NCBI GenBank assembly: GCA_018267915.1
Contig: JAFDXN010000014.1
Span: 106,251 to 170,250 of the forward strand
Direction of reading: 5' to 3'
Origin: Bacteroidota bacterium
GTDB lineage: Bacteria > Bacteroidota > Bacteroidia > Chitinophagales > Chitinophagaceae
DNA: 64,000 bases
Position 1 is the first letter of the stretch, and every line of letters begins with the position of its first letter. Positions 52,925-61,789 of this stretch are shown here, piece after piece. The notes beneath the pieces are model-generated. The model was given only the letters and a program-made list of their open reading frames with translations. It ran no database searches and was not told the origin of the DNA. A program made the position numbers and the translations under genes.

Positions 52925-53479
52925 ATGAGTAACGATGTACTAAAGCAGGTTGAAACATTTGCGAGGGACGCGCACCGGGGCCAGAAGCGCAAGTATAACG
53001 ACGATCCTTACATAGTGCACCCTGTGCGGGTGATGCAACTATGCAGTAAGTACACCCGGGATGTGCCGATGCTGGCCGCCGCCCTGCTGCACGATGTACT
53101 GGAGGACACCGCAGTTACAGAGGAGGAAATGCTCCATTTCCTTCTTACCATTATGCCGGAGGCTGAGGCGAAGCGTACACTGCAACTGGTAATAGAACTC
53201 ACCGATGTGTATGTGAAGGCGGACTACCCAAAACTAAACCGCCGGGCAAGGAAAGCAAAAGAACTGGAACGGCTGGCTACAACAAGCGCCGGCTCGCAAA
53301 CAGTTAAGTATGCCGACATAATAGACAACGGCACCGAGATCGTGAAGCAGGATGCTGACTTTGCAAAGGTTTACCTGGCTGAATGCAGTACCCTGCTCAA
53401 AAAGCTGAATGCCGGCAATAAGGAGCTATATGCGGAAGCAGTGCGGGTAACGCAGGCGGGCATCGACAAACTAAAATGA
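52925..53479 (+). CDS. HD-domain hydrolase, MESH1/SpoT-hydrolase-like
   Basis: The 184-aa protein consists only of the HD fold of RelA/SpoT hydrolases: HRGQKRKYNDDPYIVHPVRV (metal His), AALLHDVLEDTAV (HD and ED), and QTVKYADIIDN (late Asp/Asn). The synthetase domain is absent, so it resembles MESH1 or small alarmone hydrolases that remove pyrophosphate from (p)ppGpp or act on related nucleotides. The activity is inferred from the motifs. Confidence 0.82.
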   Translation: MSNDVLKQVETFARDAHRGQKRKYNDDPYIVHPVRVMQLCSKYTRDVPMLAAALLHDVLEDTAVTEEEMLHFLLTIMPEAEAKRTLQLVIELTDVYVKADYPKLNRRARKAKELERLATTSAGSQTVKYADIIDNGTEIVKQDADFAKVYLAECSTLLKKLNAGNKELYAEAVRVTQAGIDKLK

Positions 53480-53567
53480 ACTGTTGCACGGCCGTATTGT
53501 AAAATAGTGGCATAATTATTTTGATGGATATGCGACAAACACCATTATTCACAAAAAACAAAAGACT

Positions 53568-53984
53568 ATGCCACGCAAGTACTCAAAGGGGGCGCAAAAA
53601 AAAGTGGAAAAGGCCATGCACGAACGCAAGCACGGCGAACTGAAAAGCGGCCGCTCGGGCAAGAAGGTAACCAGCCGCAAACAAGCCATCGCCATCGGCC
53701 TGTCGGAAGCGAGGGAAGAAGGCAAAAAGGTGCCGAAGAAAAAGAGCGCCAGCAAGAAGTCAACATCAAAAAAGAGCAGCACGAAGAAAAGCACTGCGAG
53801 CAAAAAGACTGCAAGCAAGAAAACAGCTTCGAAAAAGAGCAGCACAAAGAAAAGCGCCAGCAAGAAAACCGCGTCTAAAAAAAGCAGCTCCGGCAAAAAG
53901 ACGGCTTCGAAGAAGAGCACCGGCCGCAAAAAGACGGCCACAAAAAAATCGGCCTCGAAGAAAAGCAGCGCTAAGAAATCCTAA
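53568..53984 (+). CDS. DUF6496 protein with histone H1-like Lys/Ser/Ala tail
   Basis: The 138-aa protein has residues 1-52 as a compact conserved domain (MPRKYSKGAQKKVEKAMHE, then RKQAIAIGLSEAREEG) matching DUF6496. Residues 55-138 are a low-complexity tail of repeated Lys-Lys-(S/T/A)-(A/S) units, like bacterial histone H1-type proteins. The tail should bind DNA through charge. Such proteins are associated with nucleoid compaction and stress; the precise role is unknown. Confidence 0.8.
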   Translation: MPRKYSKGAQKKVEKAMHERKHGELKSGRSGKKVTSRKQAIAIGLSEAREEGKKVPKKKSASKKSTSKKSSTKKSTASKKTASKKTASKKSSTKKSASKKTASKKSSSGKKTASKKSTGRKKTATKKSASKKSSAKKS

Positions 53985-54012
53985 TAATCAGCCACTAAAA
54001 TAACATTAACCC

Positions 54013-54042
54013 ATCCGAAGCCGACACATGCCGGCTTCGGAT
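54013..54042. terminator. Terminator between convergent genes
   Basis: ATCCGAAGCCG (54013-54023) and CGGCTTCGGAT (54032-54042) form a perfect 11-bp stem with an 8-nt loop, 28 bp after the DUF6496 stop and 4 bp before the SH3 gene stop on minus. Confidence 0.75.
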
Positions 54043-54046
54043 AATA

Positions 54047-54877
54047 CTATAGCTTCCTCAGCACATGCGAAGCGGCATCCCAGCGGTAACGCCGGGTCTT
54101 TACCCTGTGGCTGGTAACCTTGTCACCATCATCGCCATACTGATCTATCACCTCGCGCATCCTGATCTCGTTCGGTCGGCCACCTTTATCTGCGGGAAAG
54201 GTGTACTTCTGTTCAACGGTATAAGCACCAGCGTCGGCTTCGGAGTATATCTGCGGCAGGGTGATAAATTTCTGACCATCCCAGGCGATGTATTGTTCTA
54301 TGGTGGGCACAGCGCAGGCTTGGCCGGAATACGAAAAGTACAAGATGCAATCGATACCCTTGAGCCCTTTTGAAGACAAGAGCTTCGCCTCGTGCACCCC
54401 TTCTGCCGTCTGCAATACATCCACGTTAAAGCTGCATCGGGCAATGACCGAATCGCCACGCATGGCTTTTATATCCACCAGCGTTGGCCCGGAAGGTTCA
54501 ATCGAAGAGAATCTCATGCCGTACAAAAACAGCACGCCGTCTTTCTTTAGTTCTCTTGGCGCCATCAAGCCGGACCATAAGTAACCCGTTTGCGAGGTAC
54601 CATTGGCCGTGTAACTGACGAGACACCAGGGCGCATTCTTGCCGTTTATTATTTGCGCTCCCCCTATGCTTATGATACTCACCTCGCTGCCTGCAGGCAA
54701 GCGATATTGCACTTCAGCAAATTGATTGGGTGAGGCACGGATATTGGCAGTATCGGCATAGATGTAGCGCTTGTCGCCTGCCTTGAAGCCGTAAGCCTGC
54801 CCCCAATCCTGGTATTCGGTTTGGGCACATGCCCGAAAACTAAACCCCAACAGAAAAAGCACGAACAGGTGGCGCAT
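54047..54877 (-). CDS. Exported SH3-like domain protein
   Basis: The 276-aa protein has a signal peptide (about 1-19, ending ACAQ) and a bacterial SH3-type domain (about 35-105: YIYADTANIRASPNQFAEVQYRL, GSEVSIISIG, TGYLWSGLM). A domain of about 170 residues that I do not recognise follows. SH3b domains often bind peptidoglycan. The open frame reaches 55003, but ATG 54877 starts at the signal peptide. Confidence 0.75.
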   Translation of the reverse strand: MRHLFVLFLLGFSFRACAQTEYQDWGQAYGFKAGDKRYIYADTANIRASPNQFAEVQYRLPAGSEVSIISIGGAQIINGKNAPWCLVSYTANGTSQTGYLWSGLMAPRELKKDGVLFLYGMRFSSIEPSGPTLVDIKAMRGDSVIARCSFNVDVLQTAEGVHEAKLLSSKGLKGIDCILYFSYSGQACAVPTIEQYIAWDGQKFITLPQIYSEADAGAYTVEQKYTFPADKGGRPNEIRMREVIDQYGDDGDKVTSHRVKTRRYRWDAASHVLRKL

Positions 54878-54951
54878 AAGGTAAAGATAAGGCGCTTTTG
54901 ATATGAGCGGGCGTTTATTAACTTGGTCTCTTAATGGCATTTCCAGCAGCA

Positions 54952-55911
54952 ATGAGATCCATAATCCAGTTTGTGTTAAGCCTATCGCTTGTGATGTGCT
55001 CAAATGTCGTTTGGGGGAGCCAACAAGACACCATCAAACAATACACGAACAATGGTGGCCCCTGTAACAAAAAAAATGCCCAATACTACCGTATAGCGGT
55101 CAAGTCAGATAGTATTTGGTATTGTAACGAGTACTATCTCCGTGGATTGACGATCAAAACAGAAGGTCAATATACCGATGCCGGGCTCACAAGAAAGATC
55201 GGAAAATTTGTGGACTATTACTTTGGTGGCAAACTAAAAGCCGTGCGATATTACCTGGACAACAAGGTGAATGGCACGGAGCTAAAGTACAGCCGGAATG
55301 GGCGGCTGACCGACTCCTCCCTTTATCTTGACGATATCCCAACAGAATTTTCCTATGGCTGGTATGATGACGGACGTGTTAAAAGGCGCAGCATCTACAG
55401 TAGCGATGGACAAGGAACTGGAAATGAAACCGAATATTACGAGGACGGAAGTTTAAGCTCCTTTGGAATCTTTTGCAGCGGACATAAAAAAGATAGTGTC
55501 TGGACATATTTCTATCGCAATGGCAAGCCGAGTTATCGCGAATATTTCGACAAAGGAAGGCTGACTAAACGGGAGTGCTACACCAGCAGTGGAGAACGAA
55601 CCGAGGATTGCGATTCTTTCAAATCGCCGGAACCGGGGTATGATATTTACCAGTACATCGCGAATAGCACCAGTTATGTCAAAGCCGATGACCTTTTAAA
55701 AGGAAAGGAATGCGATATTTTAGTGGTGTTTCGCATTTATGAGGATGGAAGTATACACGATGCCGAGGTTGTAGAAGAACAATATCCCTTGCTGAGTAAG
55801 GCCGCTATTGAGGTAATCAAAAATATGCCGGATTGGAAAAGTGCCTGCATCGACCATAATCGACGGGTAAGGACGTCATATATGGTAGTGGTACCTTTTT
55901 ACGGAAAATAA
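54952..55911 (+). CDS. Exported MORN-variant repeat protein with TonB-C-like end
   Basis: The 319-aa protein has a signal peptide (about 1-22). MORN-2-type repeats (about 75-225; for example GKFVDYYFGGKLKAVRYY and GWYDDGRVKRRSIY) follow. A C-terminal domain resembling TonB-C (DILVVFRIYEDGSIHDAEVVE, then LSKAAIEVIKNMPDW) ends the protein. The combination is frequent in Bacteroidota; the function is undefined. ATG 54934 is an alternative start. Confidence 0.78.
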   Translation: MRSIIQFVLSLSLVMCSNVVWGSQQDTIKQYTNNGGPCNKKNAQYYRIAVKSDSIWYCNEYYLRGLTIKTEGQYTDAGLTRKIGKFVDYYFGGKLKAVRYYLDNKVNGTELKYSRNGRLTDSSLYLDDIPTEFSYGWYDDGRVKRRSIYSSDGQGTGNETEYYEDGSLSSFGIFCSGHKKDSVWTYFYRNGKPSYREYFDKGRLTKRECYTSSGERTEDCDSFKSPEPGYDIYQYIANSTSYVKADDLLKGKECDILVVFRIYEDGSIHDAEVVEEQYPLLSKAAIEVIKNMPDWKSACIDHNRRVRTSYMVVVPFYGK

Positions 55912-56306
55912 TATTACGCAACAAGGGCGTACTATAGCGCCAATCCTTCCTAGAGGCCATAACTACCGGCGACGGTGGGCACAACCGCTCCTTGATGCGG
56001 GATTCCCAGATGGAAAACGCTTGCAACTACCTAATAGTCAATCGTTAAATGGGGAAGAAAAAAACGAAACTGTTGAAAATAAAAAAGCCAGCCTGAGAAC
56101 AGGCCAGCCCCTATAAACCCTATCAGCAGCAAATATACTACACGATTCTTTTTTTCCTAGAGTTTTTGTAAAAAAATTGAGCATGTTTTGATTTTTTTAA
56201 CAGTTGGTTTAAATCAAACAACTCAAGCCTTGCTGAAGAAAGGAAGAAGTGCGGAATGACGTCCGGAAAAAATAGAAAGAGAGCAGTGCAGGGCGATGGC
56301 AGGATG
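55912..56306. other. Intergenic region, no gene seen
   Basis: This 395-bp gap lies between two convergent stops. It contains a short hairpin (GCCTG-AGAA-CAGGC, about 56090-56104) and several T- and A-rich runs around 56150-56210. No open frame, RNA gene or repeat is convincing. Confidence 0.5.
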
Positions 56307-56735
56307 CTAAAGTAACGGCTTCAGGTAATGAAAACCACGTGCGATGAAGCCTTCGCGGTAGTAGAAATGATGCGCTTTAAAATTCTCTACATAGGCATCG
56401 AGCATAGCAGTGCGGCAACCATTACGACGGCCCTCGTCGAGCAGCCAATTGAGTAATAACTTACCTACGCCGGCAGAGCGCCAATGCTCATCGACAACGA
56501 AATTGTCGATCTCGATGTACTTGCCCGAATACAGCTTGGTGCATATCCAATATCCGGAAACGCCAATGCAATGGTCGCCATCGTAGGCGGCAGCCTGGTA
56601 ATAGTTATTCGGTACCATTTCGGGCAACATGGACCGGTAAGCCTCTACGGTAAGTTGCGGTGACAACTGCGTGATAAGATAATAATTCGGCAACATTTCC
56701 GCGACGGTGCTGAGCTTCCTGATAACAATTTCCAT
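56307..56735 (-). CDS. GNAT-family N-acetyltransferase
   Basis: The 142-aa acetyltransferase has the motif A region IEIDNFVVDEHWRSAGVGKLLLNWL (R-x-x-G-x-G/A acetyl-CoA loop), then NGCRTAMLDAYVENFKAHHFYYREGF, the typical C-terminal tyrosine-containing strand. The substrate is unknown. It is monocistronic. Confidence 0.88.
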   Translation of the reverse strand: MEIVIRKLSTVAEMLPNYYLITQLSPQLTVEAYRSMLPEMVPNNYYQAAAYDGDHCIGVSGYWICTKLYSGKYIEIDNFVVDEHWRSAGVGKLLLNWLLDEGRRNGCRTAMLDAYVENFKAHHFYYREGFIARGFHYLKPLL

Positions 56736-56781
56736 AAACGCGCATTTAGCGTGTAAATTTATTACATGACGGGAGAACCGT

Positions 56782-56810
56782 AAAAAAAAAACGCCGGCAG
56801 ATGCCTGGCG
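56782..56810 (-). terminator. Intrinsic terminator of the 56873-57808 gene
   Basis: Reading minus, CGCC-A-GGCA pairs with TGCC-GGCG (one bulged A) and is followed by ten T residues. It lies about 60 bp after the stop of the T9SS gene. Confidence 0.75.
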
Positions 56811-56872
56811 CTGTTGGTTATCCTAGAGGATAATCCGGGAAATTCCGGGGTAAAAGGGAACGTTTCGCAATG

Positions 56873-57808
56873 CTATTGGATACTCAACTTACCTTTGGCA
56901 AGACAAGCACCATTGTTGTAAATGTTATAGAAATATAATCCCGCATTGAGGCCGGCGCGGTCAAGGGTGATCTCGCGGGTGTTGGCGGGCATTTCTCTCA
57001 CAACCCTGCCGGTTATATCCACCAGTGCAAGTGTTGCGTTAGCCATGTTTTCTGTTGTATTGACGGCAATACGCGTGCTCTCTGTAAACGGATTGGGATA
57101 TACCTGCACGGTTGTTTTAGATCCCGAAACGTTATTGACACCGGTAGTGGAGTGACCTATGAATGTATACTTCTGCGTATTGTTGTCGTAAGAAACTACG
57201 TCGATAACATAAGGGCTGGTAGTGTACCAATCGTAATAATAATCACTGCCGCCAAAAGAGCGCTTCATTCTTATGACGTTAGTATAGGTAGCATATGGAG
57301 TAATAACAGTACCATAACCATCATAGGTCATGGTAACGGTATAAGGTCCAACCGCATTTTTATAAAATGTATCAACTATATTATCGTTGTAGTGGAAAGG
57401 TATGGGTAGCATGGTTTTGGGATTCGCTGAATAGTTATCACCGGTGGCGGCTGTCACATTGTTGGCCAGTTGTTCCCATTTTGTTGAAGATACGATATCA
57501 TATTCGTAGATCGTTCCTGTAGGGATGTCGATCTTAACGGCACGGGTGGCGCCTGGGTAGGTGGCTGTATAAGGGGTCGTATTCGCATAAACAAATTGGG
57601 CGTATCCGGCGGCAGGTGCTGTGAGTGAGCTAAAATCCCAGGTTTGATTGGGGCCGGCTGCACCGGGTGACATGGCGGAGGTTAGCACCACAATAGAGTC
57701 CCCGAGGCCGATGGGTACCAGGTTAGACGTATCGTTCACAGCGGGCTGAGCATAGGCAGCATTAAACAAAAAGGTAAAGAATCCAGTAATTGTAAATAGT
57801 CTTTTCAT
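56873..57808 (-). CDS. Secreted protein with T9SS sorting domain (311 aa)
   Basis: A signal peptide (about 1-20, ending AYAQ) precedes a mature domain with MSPGAAGPNQTWDFSSLTAP, a pattern recurring in Bacteroidota secreted proteins of unknown function. A T9SS type A domain begins VYPNPFTES and ends AKGKLSIQ. The central region is all-beta and Tyr-rich. No enzymatic motif is seen. Confidence 0.8.
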   Translation of the reverse strand: MKRLFTITGFFTFLFNAAYAQPAVNDTSNLVPIGLGDSIVVLTSAMSPGAAGPNQTWDFSSLTAPAAGYAQFVYANTTPYTATYPGATRAVKIDIPTGTIYEYDIVSSTKWEQLANNVTAATGDNYSANPKTMLPIPFHYNDNIVDTFYKNAVGPYTVTMTYDGYGTVITPYATYTNVIRMKRSFGGSDYYYDWYTTSPYVIDVVSYDNNTQKYTFIGHSTTGVNNVSGSKTTVQVYPNPFTESTRIAVNTTENMANATLALVDITGRVVREMPANTREITLDRAGLNAGLYFYNIYNNGACLAKGKLSIQ

Positions 57809-57887
57809 GAGCTTTCTGATGTTTCCACAAAGCTAGTTTCACGCCCGGGTGCGACAATTACACTTTAGTGGTATTTTAAAGCCCAGA

Positions 57888-58523
57888 CTACCTCTTGGGA
57901 TAAACCTTGTTTAAGGCATCGATACGTGAATCGACCTGCAATTTTTCGTAAATATTGTGGATATGCTTACGAACCGTTTCTATACTTAGAAAAAGAGTAG
58001 CTGCTATCTCTTTATACCGGTAGCCTTTTGACAAATATTCCAGTATCTCCTGCTCACGCGGCGAGAGTTTTTGTAACTCTGTGTTACCTTTTACTTGTTC
58101 CTGCTGGTGAAAGAAGGAAACAACCTTCCTTGCTATCTGGCTACTCATAGGTGAACCACCGTTATGCGCGTCAGTTATGGCTTCAAGTATCCTGGCCGGC
58201 GTGGCCGATTTAGTGATGTAACCATTGGCGCCTGCCTGCAGCGCCGCGAAAATAGTGTCCGAGTCCTCAAGCGAGGTGCACATAACGTATTGTGTATTGG
58301 GGCACAGCTCTTTCAGACGCCTTACACAAGTGATACCGGACATGCAGGGAAGATTAATGTCGACAAGAGCTACGTCGGGTGAAAGGGTTGGCACACCGGG
58401 GATGGCTTCTTCACAGCTCCCATAAGTAGCAAGGCATTCGAAGCCTTCGCTACCGTTTACGAGAATGGCAAGCATGTCCCTGGTATCATTCTGGTCTTCT
58501 ATAATTACTACTTTAATACCCAT
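57888..58523 (-). CDS. NarL/LuxR-family response regulator
   Basis: The 211-aa protein has a receiver domain (about 1-120) with the acidic pair in IEDQND, the phospho-acceptor Asp in ALVDINLP (about residue 54), and the conserved Lys in ITKSATP. A LuxR-type HTH (about 145-205) carries LSPREQEILEYLSKGYRYKEI and ETVRKHIHNIYEKLQV. It lies 54 bp downstream of the propeller histidine kinase and is its likely partner. Confidence 0.93.
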   Translation of the reverse strand: MGIKVVIIEDQNDTRDMLAILVNGSEGFECLATYGSCEEAIPGVPTLSPDVALVDINLPCMSGITCVRRLKELCPNTQYVMCTSLEDSDTIFAALQAGANGYITKSATPARILEAITDAHNGGSPMSSQIARKVVSFFHQQEQVKGNTELQKLSPREQEILEYLSKGYRYKEIAATLFLSIETVRKHIHNIYEKLQVDSRIDALNKVYPKR

Positions 58524-58577
58524 TTTACAAACAATAGGTCATAAAAATAAGGTTGCCAAAGGGCTCCTACAATCACA

Positions 58578-61500
58578 CTATTGTGTTATTTCATTGATCG
58601 CGATCTTCGCCAGTGGAACAGTAATTTGAATAACAGTGCCCGTCTTTCCTGAACAAATCCGGAATTCTCCACCGATGGCCTCGATGCGCTGTTTCATATT
58701 TTTTAGCCCGTTGCCATTTGCTTTTGGGGCAGTATCAAAACCAAGCCCGTCATCAGCTATCGAAACTTGCAGCAAGTTGTCAGAAATTTTCAGACCTACA
58801 TTTATATTGGCACCCTTTGAGTGTTTGATACAGTTGTTCAAAGCTTCCTTTGTGGTAAGAAAAATATTGCGCTGGGCCTCGCGCGAGATACGGGTATTAG
58901 GAATGTCGGATTGAAAATCGAGCTGCAAACGCTGTGGCAGACCCTCGAAATAGTCGTAGCAATATTCACGCATACGGGCGGCGAGGCTGTCAAGCGTGGT
59001 ATTCTCAGGATTTAATACCCAAACAAGGTCGCGCATATTGCCCACCAGGTCGCGCGAGATCTGCGATATATCATCTATCGTATTGTTCAATTTTGTATTG
59101 CCGTTCTTCTGTTTTGCAGCCAGTTCCGCCATCAGTGTGATCTTTGAAAGACCTGAACCCAGATCGTCGTGAACATCTTTAGATATACGTAGCCTTTCCA
59201 AGTACAGCGCCTGCTGGCGCTCGAGCGCCTGTGTTTTCGTTTTCACTTTCTGCCGGATATAGTACCAAACTAGCAGGTATATAATGCCAGCGAAGATCAA
59301 CACTATGAGTGAGATAAACCACCAGGTTCTCCAAAAGGGAGGCAGTATCACAAGCGTTATTTTTAGCGGTTGATCATTCCAAACGCCCTCGTTATTCGAC
59401 ACCTTTAGCCAGAGGGTATAGCTGCCGGGCGGCAGGTTTGAATACCGGACCTTGTCGTTCGATGTAGTCACCCAATCATTATCCAGCCCTTCCAGCTTAT
59501 AAGCAAAGCAGTTCTGAGCCGCATTAGTGAATTCAAGGGCTCGCAACGAAAAACTAATTGTATTGCGCCGGTAAGGAAGTGTGATACTCCGAATAAAGTT
59601 GGCAGTATCTGACGCATACAATGTATCGTTGACCTCTATAGCAGCAATAGCCGGCAGTGCCTTATATTGATTTACCCTTATCGTGCGCGGGTCGAACCAA
59701 TTGAACCCATTAATGCCGCCAAAAGCCAGGTTTCCGTTATTACACTTAAAAAAGGCACCGGTATTGAACTCGTCCGATTGCAGGCCGTCTTTACCCGTAT
59801 AGTTGGTAAACCTGGCTGTAACGCTTTCATGATCGTAGTGGAGTTTTACATTAGCAAGCCCCCCATTAGTACTTATCCATAGAGAAGTGTCATTCTCAGG
59901 TAGTATGCCGTAGACGTAGCTATTGGCCATGCCGATATTTTCATCGAATACTTTGTACTTTTTGGTATTCTCATTGTAAGCGATAAGGCCAAGTTCTGAA
60001 GCCAGCCAAAGAATAGAGCTATTTTGACTTTTATAGAAACTCCGTACCGGAACGCTCTCAAAGCCCCCATCCAGTACCCGCAGTGTAGTGTCATTCAACA
60101 CCCGCACTTTGCCAAAACCGCTTCTCTCACCGAGGTACACGTCGCCGTTGGGTTGCTGTTGGATGTGGTAAATCCATGAACTGACATAGCGCATATGACC
60201 GAACTGGCGCGGCCGATAGACGTGGAAACCCTCCTTTTCTTTAACAACCGATATAAGGCCAACATTTGTACCCAAAAGATAATGCCCTGCCTTCCATTCG
60301 GCGATCGCGTAGATGTTTATTCCTTCGACAGGATATGTCTTGTCGATAGCTATCTCGAACCGGTCTTTTATTTCGTATGTATTAGGGTCGAGCCACAATA
60401 GGTAATTACCATAGCTTAATAGGATATATTGCGATGCATCTTTCATTATAGTGCCGATCGGTGTTCCGCCGGCCTTAAATGACGGAAGCGTGATGCTTTG
60501 GCACTGCTTTTTCACAGGGTCATAAACCAATAGTCCACGGTAGAAGGACCCGATCCAAAACCGCCCGTTTGCATCACAGTAAATGCTCTTGACCATCAGG
60601 CCTTTGCCTGCGCTCGCCTCAAAAGTAGTATTGACGGGAAAGCAATTGAACTTTGAAGGTTTAACGTCCAGCTTATAGGCGCCTTCGCCATCTGTTCCCA
60701 CCCAAAGGTTTCGAGAACGGTCGATAAAAAGCGTATTTATATTGGCGGACTGAAACTCAAGGAATTCGCTTGATCCGGACGAAATATCCAGGCGGGCAAT
60801 TGTTCCCCCGTGTCTGCCAGAGACGTAGACATAGCCTGAGGCTGTATCCTGCACTATATGGCTCCAGAGCATATCCATCTCGCTAAATCTTAGCGGAACG
60901 AAGTCCTGTTTCCCCGACACCGGGTTATATCGCCAAAGCCCATTCACGGTGCCCACCAGCAAAGTACCATCGTGCAAAACGCTGAGGCCAGCCATTACAG
61001 CGCTTGAGACAGGCCTTTGAAACTTACGTGATCTGCGGTCAAAAAAAAGTAACCCTTGTTCGTCAACGATCCATACACCGCTGTTGTCCATTGCGGTACT
61101 GATGATGATATTATTGTCCTTAGGGCCTTTATTTGATGCCTTCGGAAATAGATATTTGCGATAGGCAAAGGTGTTGATGTTCATCGCGATCAAGCCCTCA
61201 TTGTGAATGCCGATCCAGAGAGAGTCATTGATGAGACCAACAAGAACGCCATTGCCCACGATGTGATTGTCATAAACCAAGCGAGAGGTCCGGTGGCGCG
61301 AGTCAATGTACGACAGACCAGCATCGCTTGTGAGCCAAATGCGGCCTGCAGGGTCCTGTACCAGTCGGGAATTAATGTTACGGTCTTTGGGATAGGCTGA
61401 GAGGCTGTCATTGAACTTGGTCTTGTATGGTATGAAATTCTTGCCATCATAGCGATTAATGCCGTCGCCGGTAGCAAACCAGATAAAGCCATCTCTATCG

Positions 61501-61637
61501 TTCAACATAGAATAGACAGTGCTTTGACTAAGCCCTTCCTCCACGTTGATATGCTGTAATGGAAGTATCGACTGCGCGGGAACACCGGCAGCAAACAATA
61601 GAAGTGCCAATAAAAAGATGCACAACTTAATTTTCAT
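58578..61637 (-). CDS. Two-component-regulator-propeller histidine kinase
   Basis: The 1019-aa sensor has a signal peptide (about 1-22). Some fourteen reg_prop blades form a large periplasmic double propeller (about 25-665), and a Y_Y_Y domain follows (about 690-760). A transmembrane helix (about 775-797), a HisKA_3 phospho-acceptor (KDVHDDLGSGL) and a HATPase_c (DDGLGFD, NGLKNMKQRI) complete it. Such kinases usually sense extracellular glycans or breakdown products. No receiver or AraC domain is fused, unlike hybrid sensors. It is in an operon with the LuxR regulator downstream. Confidence 0.92.
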   Translation of the reverse strand: MKIKLCIFLLALLLFAAGVPAQSILPLQHINVEEGLSQSTVYSMLNDRDGFIWFATGDGINRYDGKNFIPYKTKFNDSLSAYPKDRNINSRLVQDPAGRIWLTSDAGLSYIDSRHRTSRLVYDNHIVGNGVLVGLINDSLWIGIHNEGLIAMNINTFAYRKYLFPKASNKGPKDNNIIISTAMDNSGVWIVDEQGLLFFDRRSRKFQRPVSSAVMAGLSVLHDGTLLVGTVNGLWRYNPVSGKQDFVPLRFSEMDMLWSHIVQDTASGYVYVSGRHGGTIARLDISSGSSEFLEFQSANINTLFIDRSRNLWVGTDGEGAYKLDVKPSKFNCFPVNTTFEASAGKGLMVKSIYCDANGRFWIGSFYRGLLVYDPVKKQCQSITLPSFKAGGTPIGTIMKDASQYILLSYGNYLLWLDPNTYEIKDRFEIAIDKTYPVEGINIYAIAEWKAGHYLLGTNVGLISVVKEKEGFHVYRPRQFGHMRYVSSWIYHIQQQPNGDVYLGERSGFGKVRVLNDTTLRVLDGGFESVPVRSFYKSQNSSILWLASELGLIAYNENTKKYKVFDENIGMANSYVYGILPENDTSLWISTNGGLANVKLHYDHESVTARFTNYTGKDGLQSDEFNTGAFFKCNNGNLAFGGINGFNWFDPRTIRVNQYKALPAIAAIEVNDTLYASDTANFIRSITLPYRRNTISFSLRALEFTNAAQNCFAYKLEGLDNDWVTTSNDKVRYSNLPPGSYTLWLKVSNNEGVWNDQPLKITLVILPPFWRTWWFISLIVLIFAGIIYLLVWYYIRQKVKTKTQALERQQALYLERLRISKDVHDDLGSGLSKITLMAELAAKQKNGNTKLNNTIDDISQISRDLVGNMRDLVWVLNPENTTLDSLAARMREYCYDYFEGLPQRLQLDFQSDIPNTRISREAQRNIFLTTKEALNNCIKHSKGANINVGLKISDNLLQVSIADDGLGFDTAPKANGNGLKNMKQRIEAIGGEFRICSGKTGTVIQITVPLAKIAINEITQ

Positions 61638-61789
61638 CAAATACAAGGCTGACGCATAATTTACAACTTTTCCAGGAAGCGGATAATAAATGCATCAAAA
61701 TACGCAGGCGACCAGCCATTAAAATATACCAAGTACCGGGTATATGAGAAGTGGACGGTTAATCAGACCTTGTATTATAATTCGAGCCA

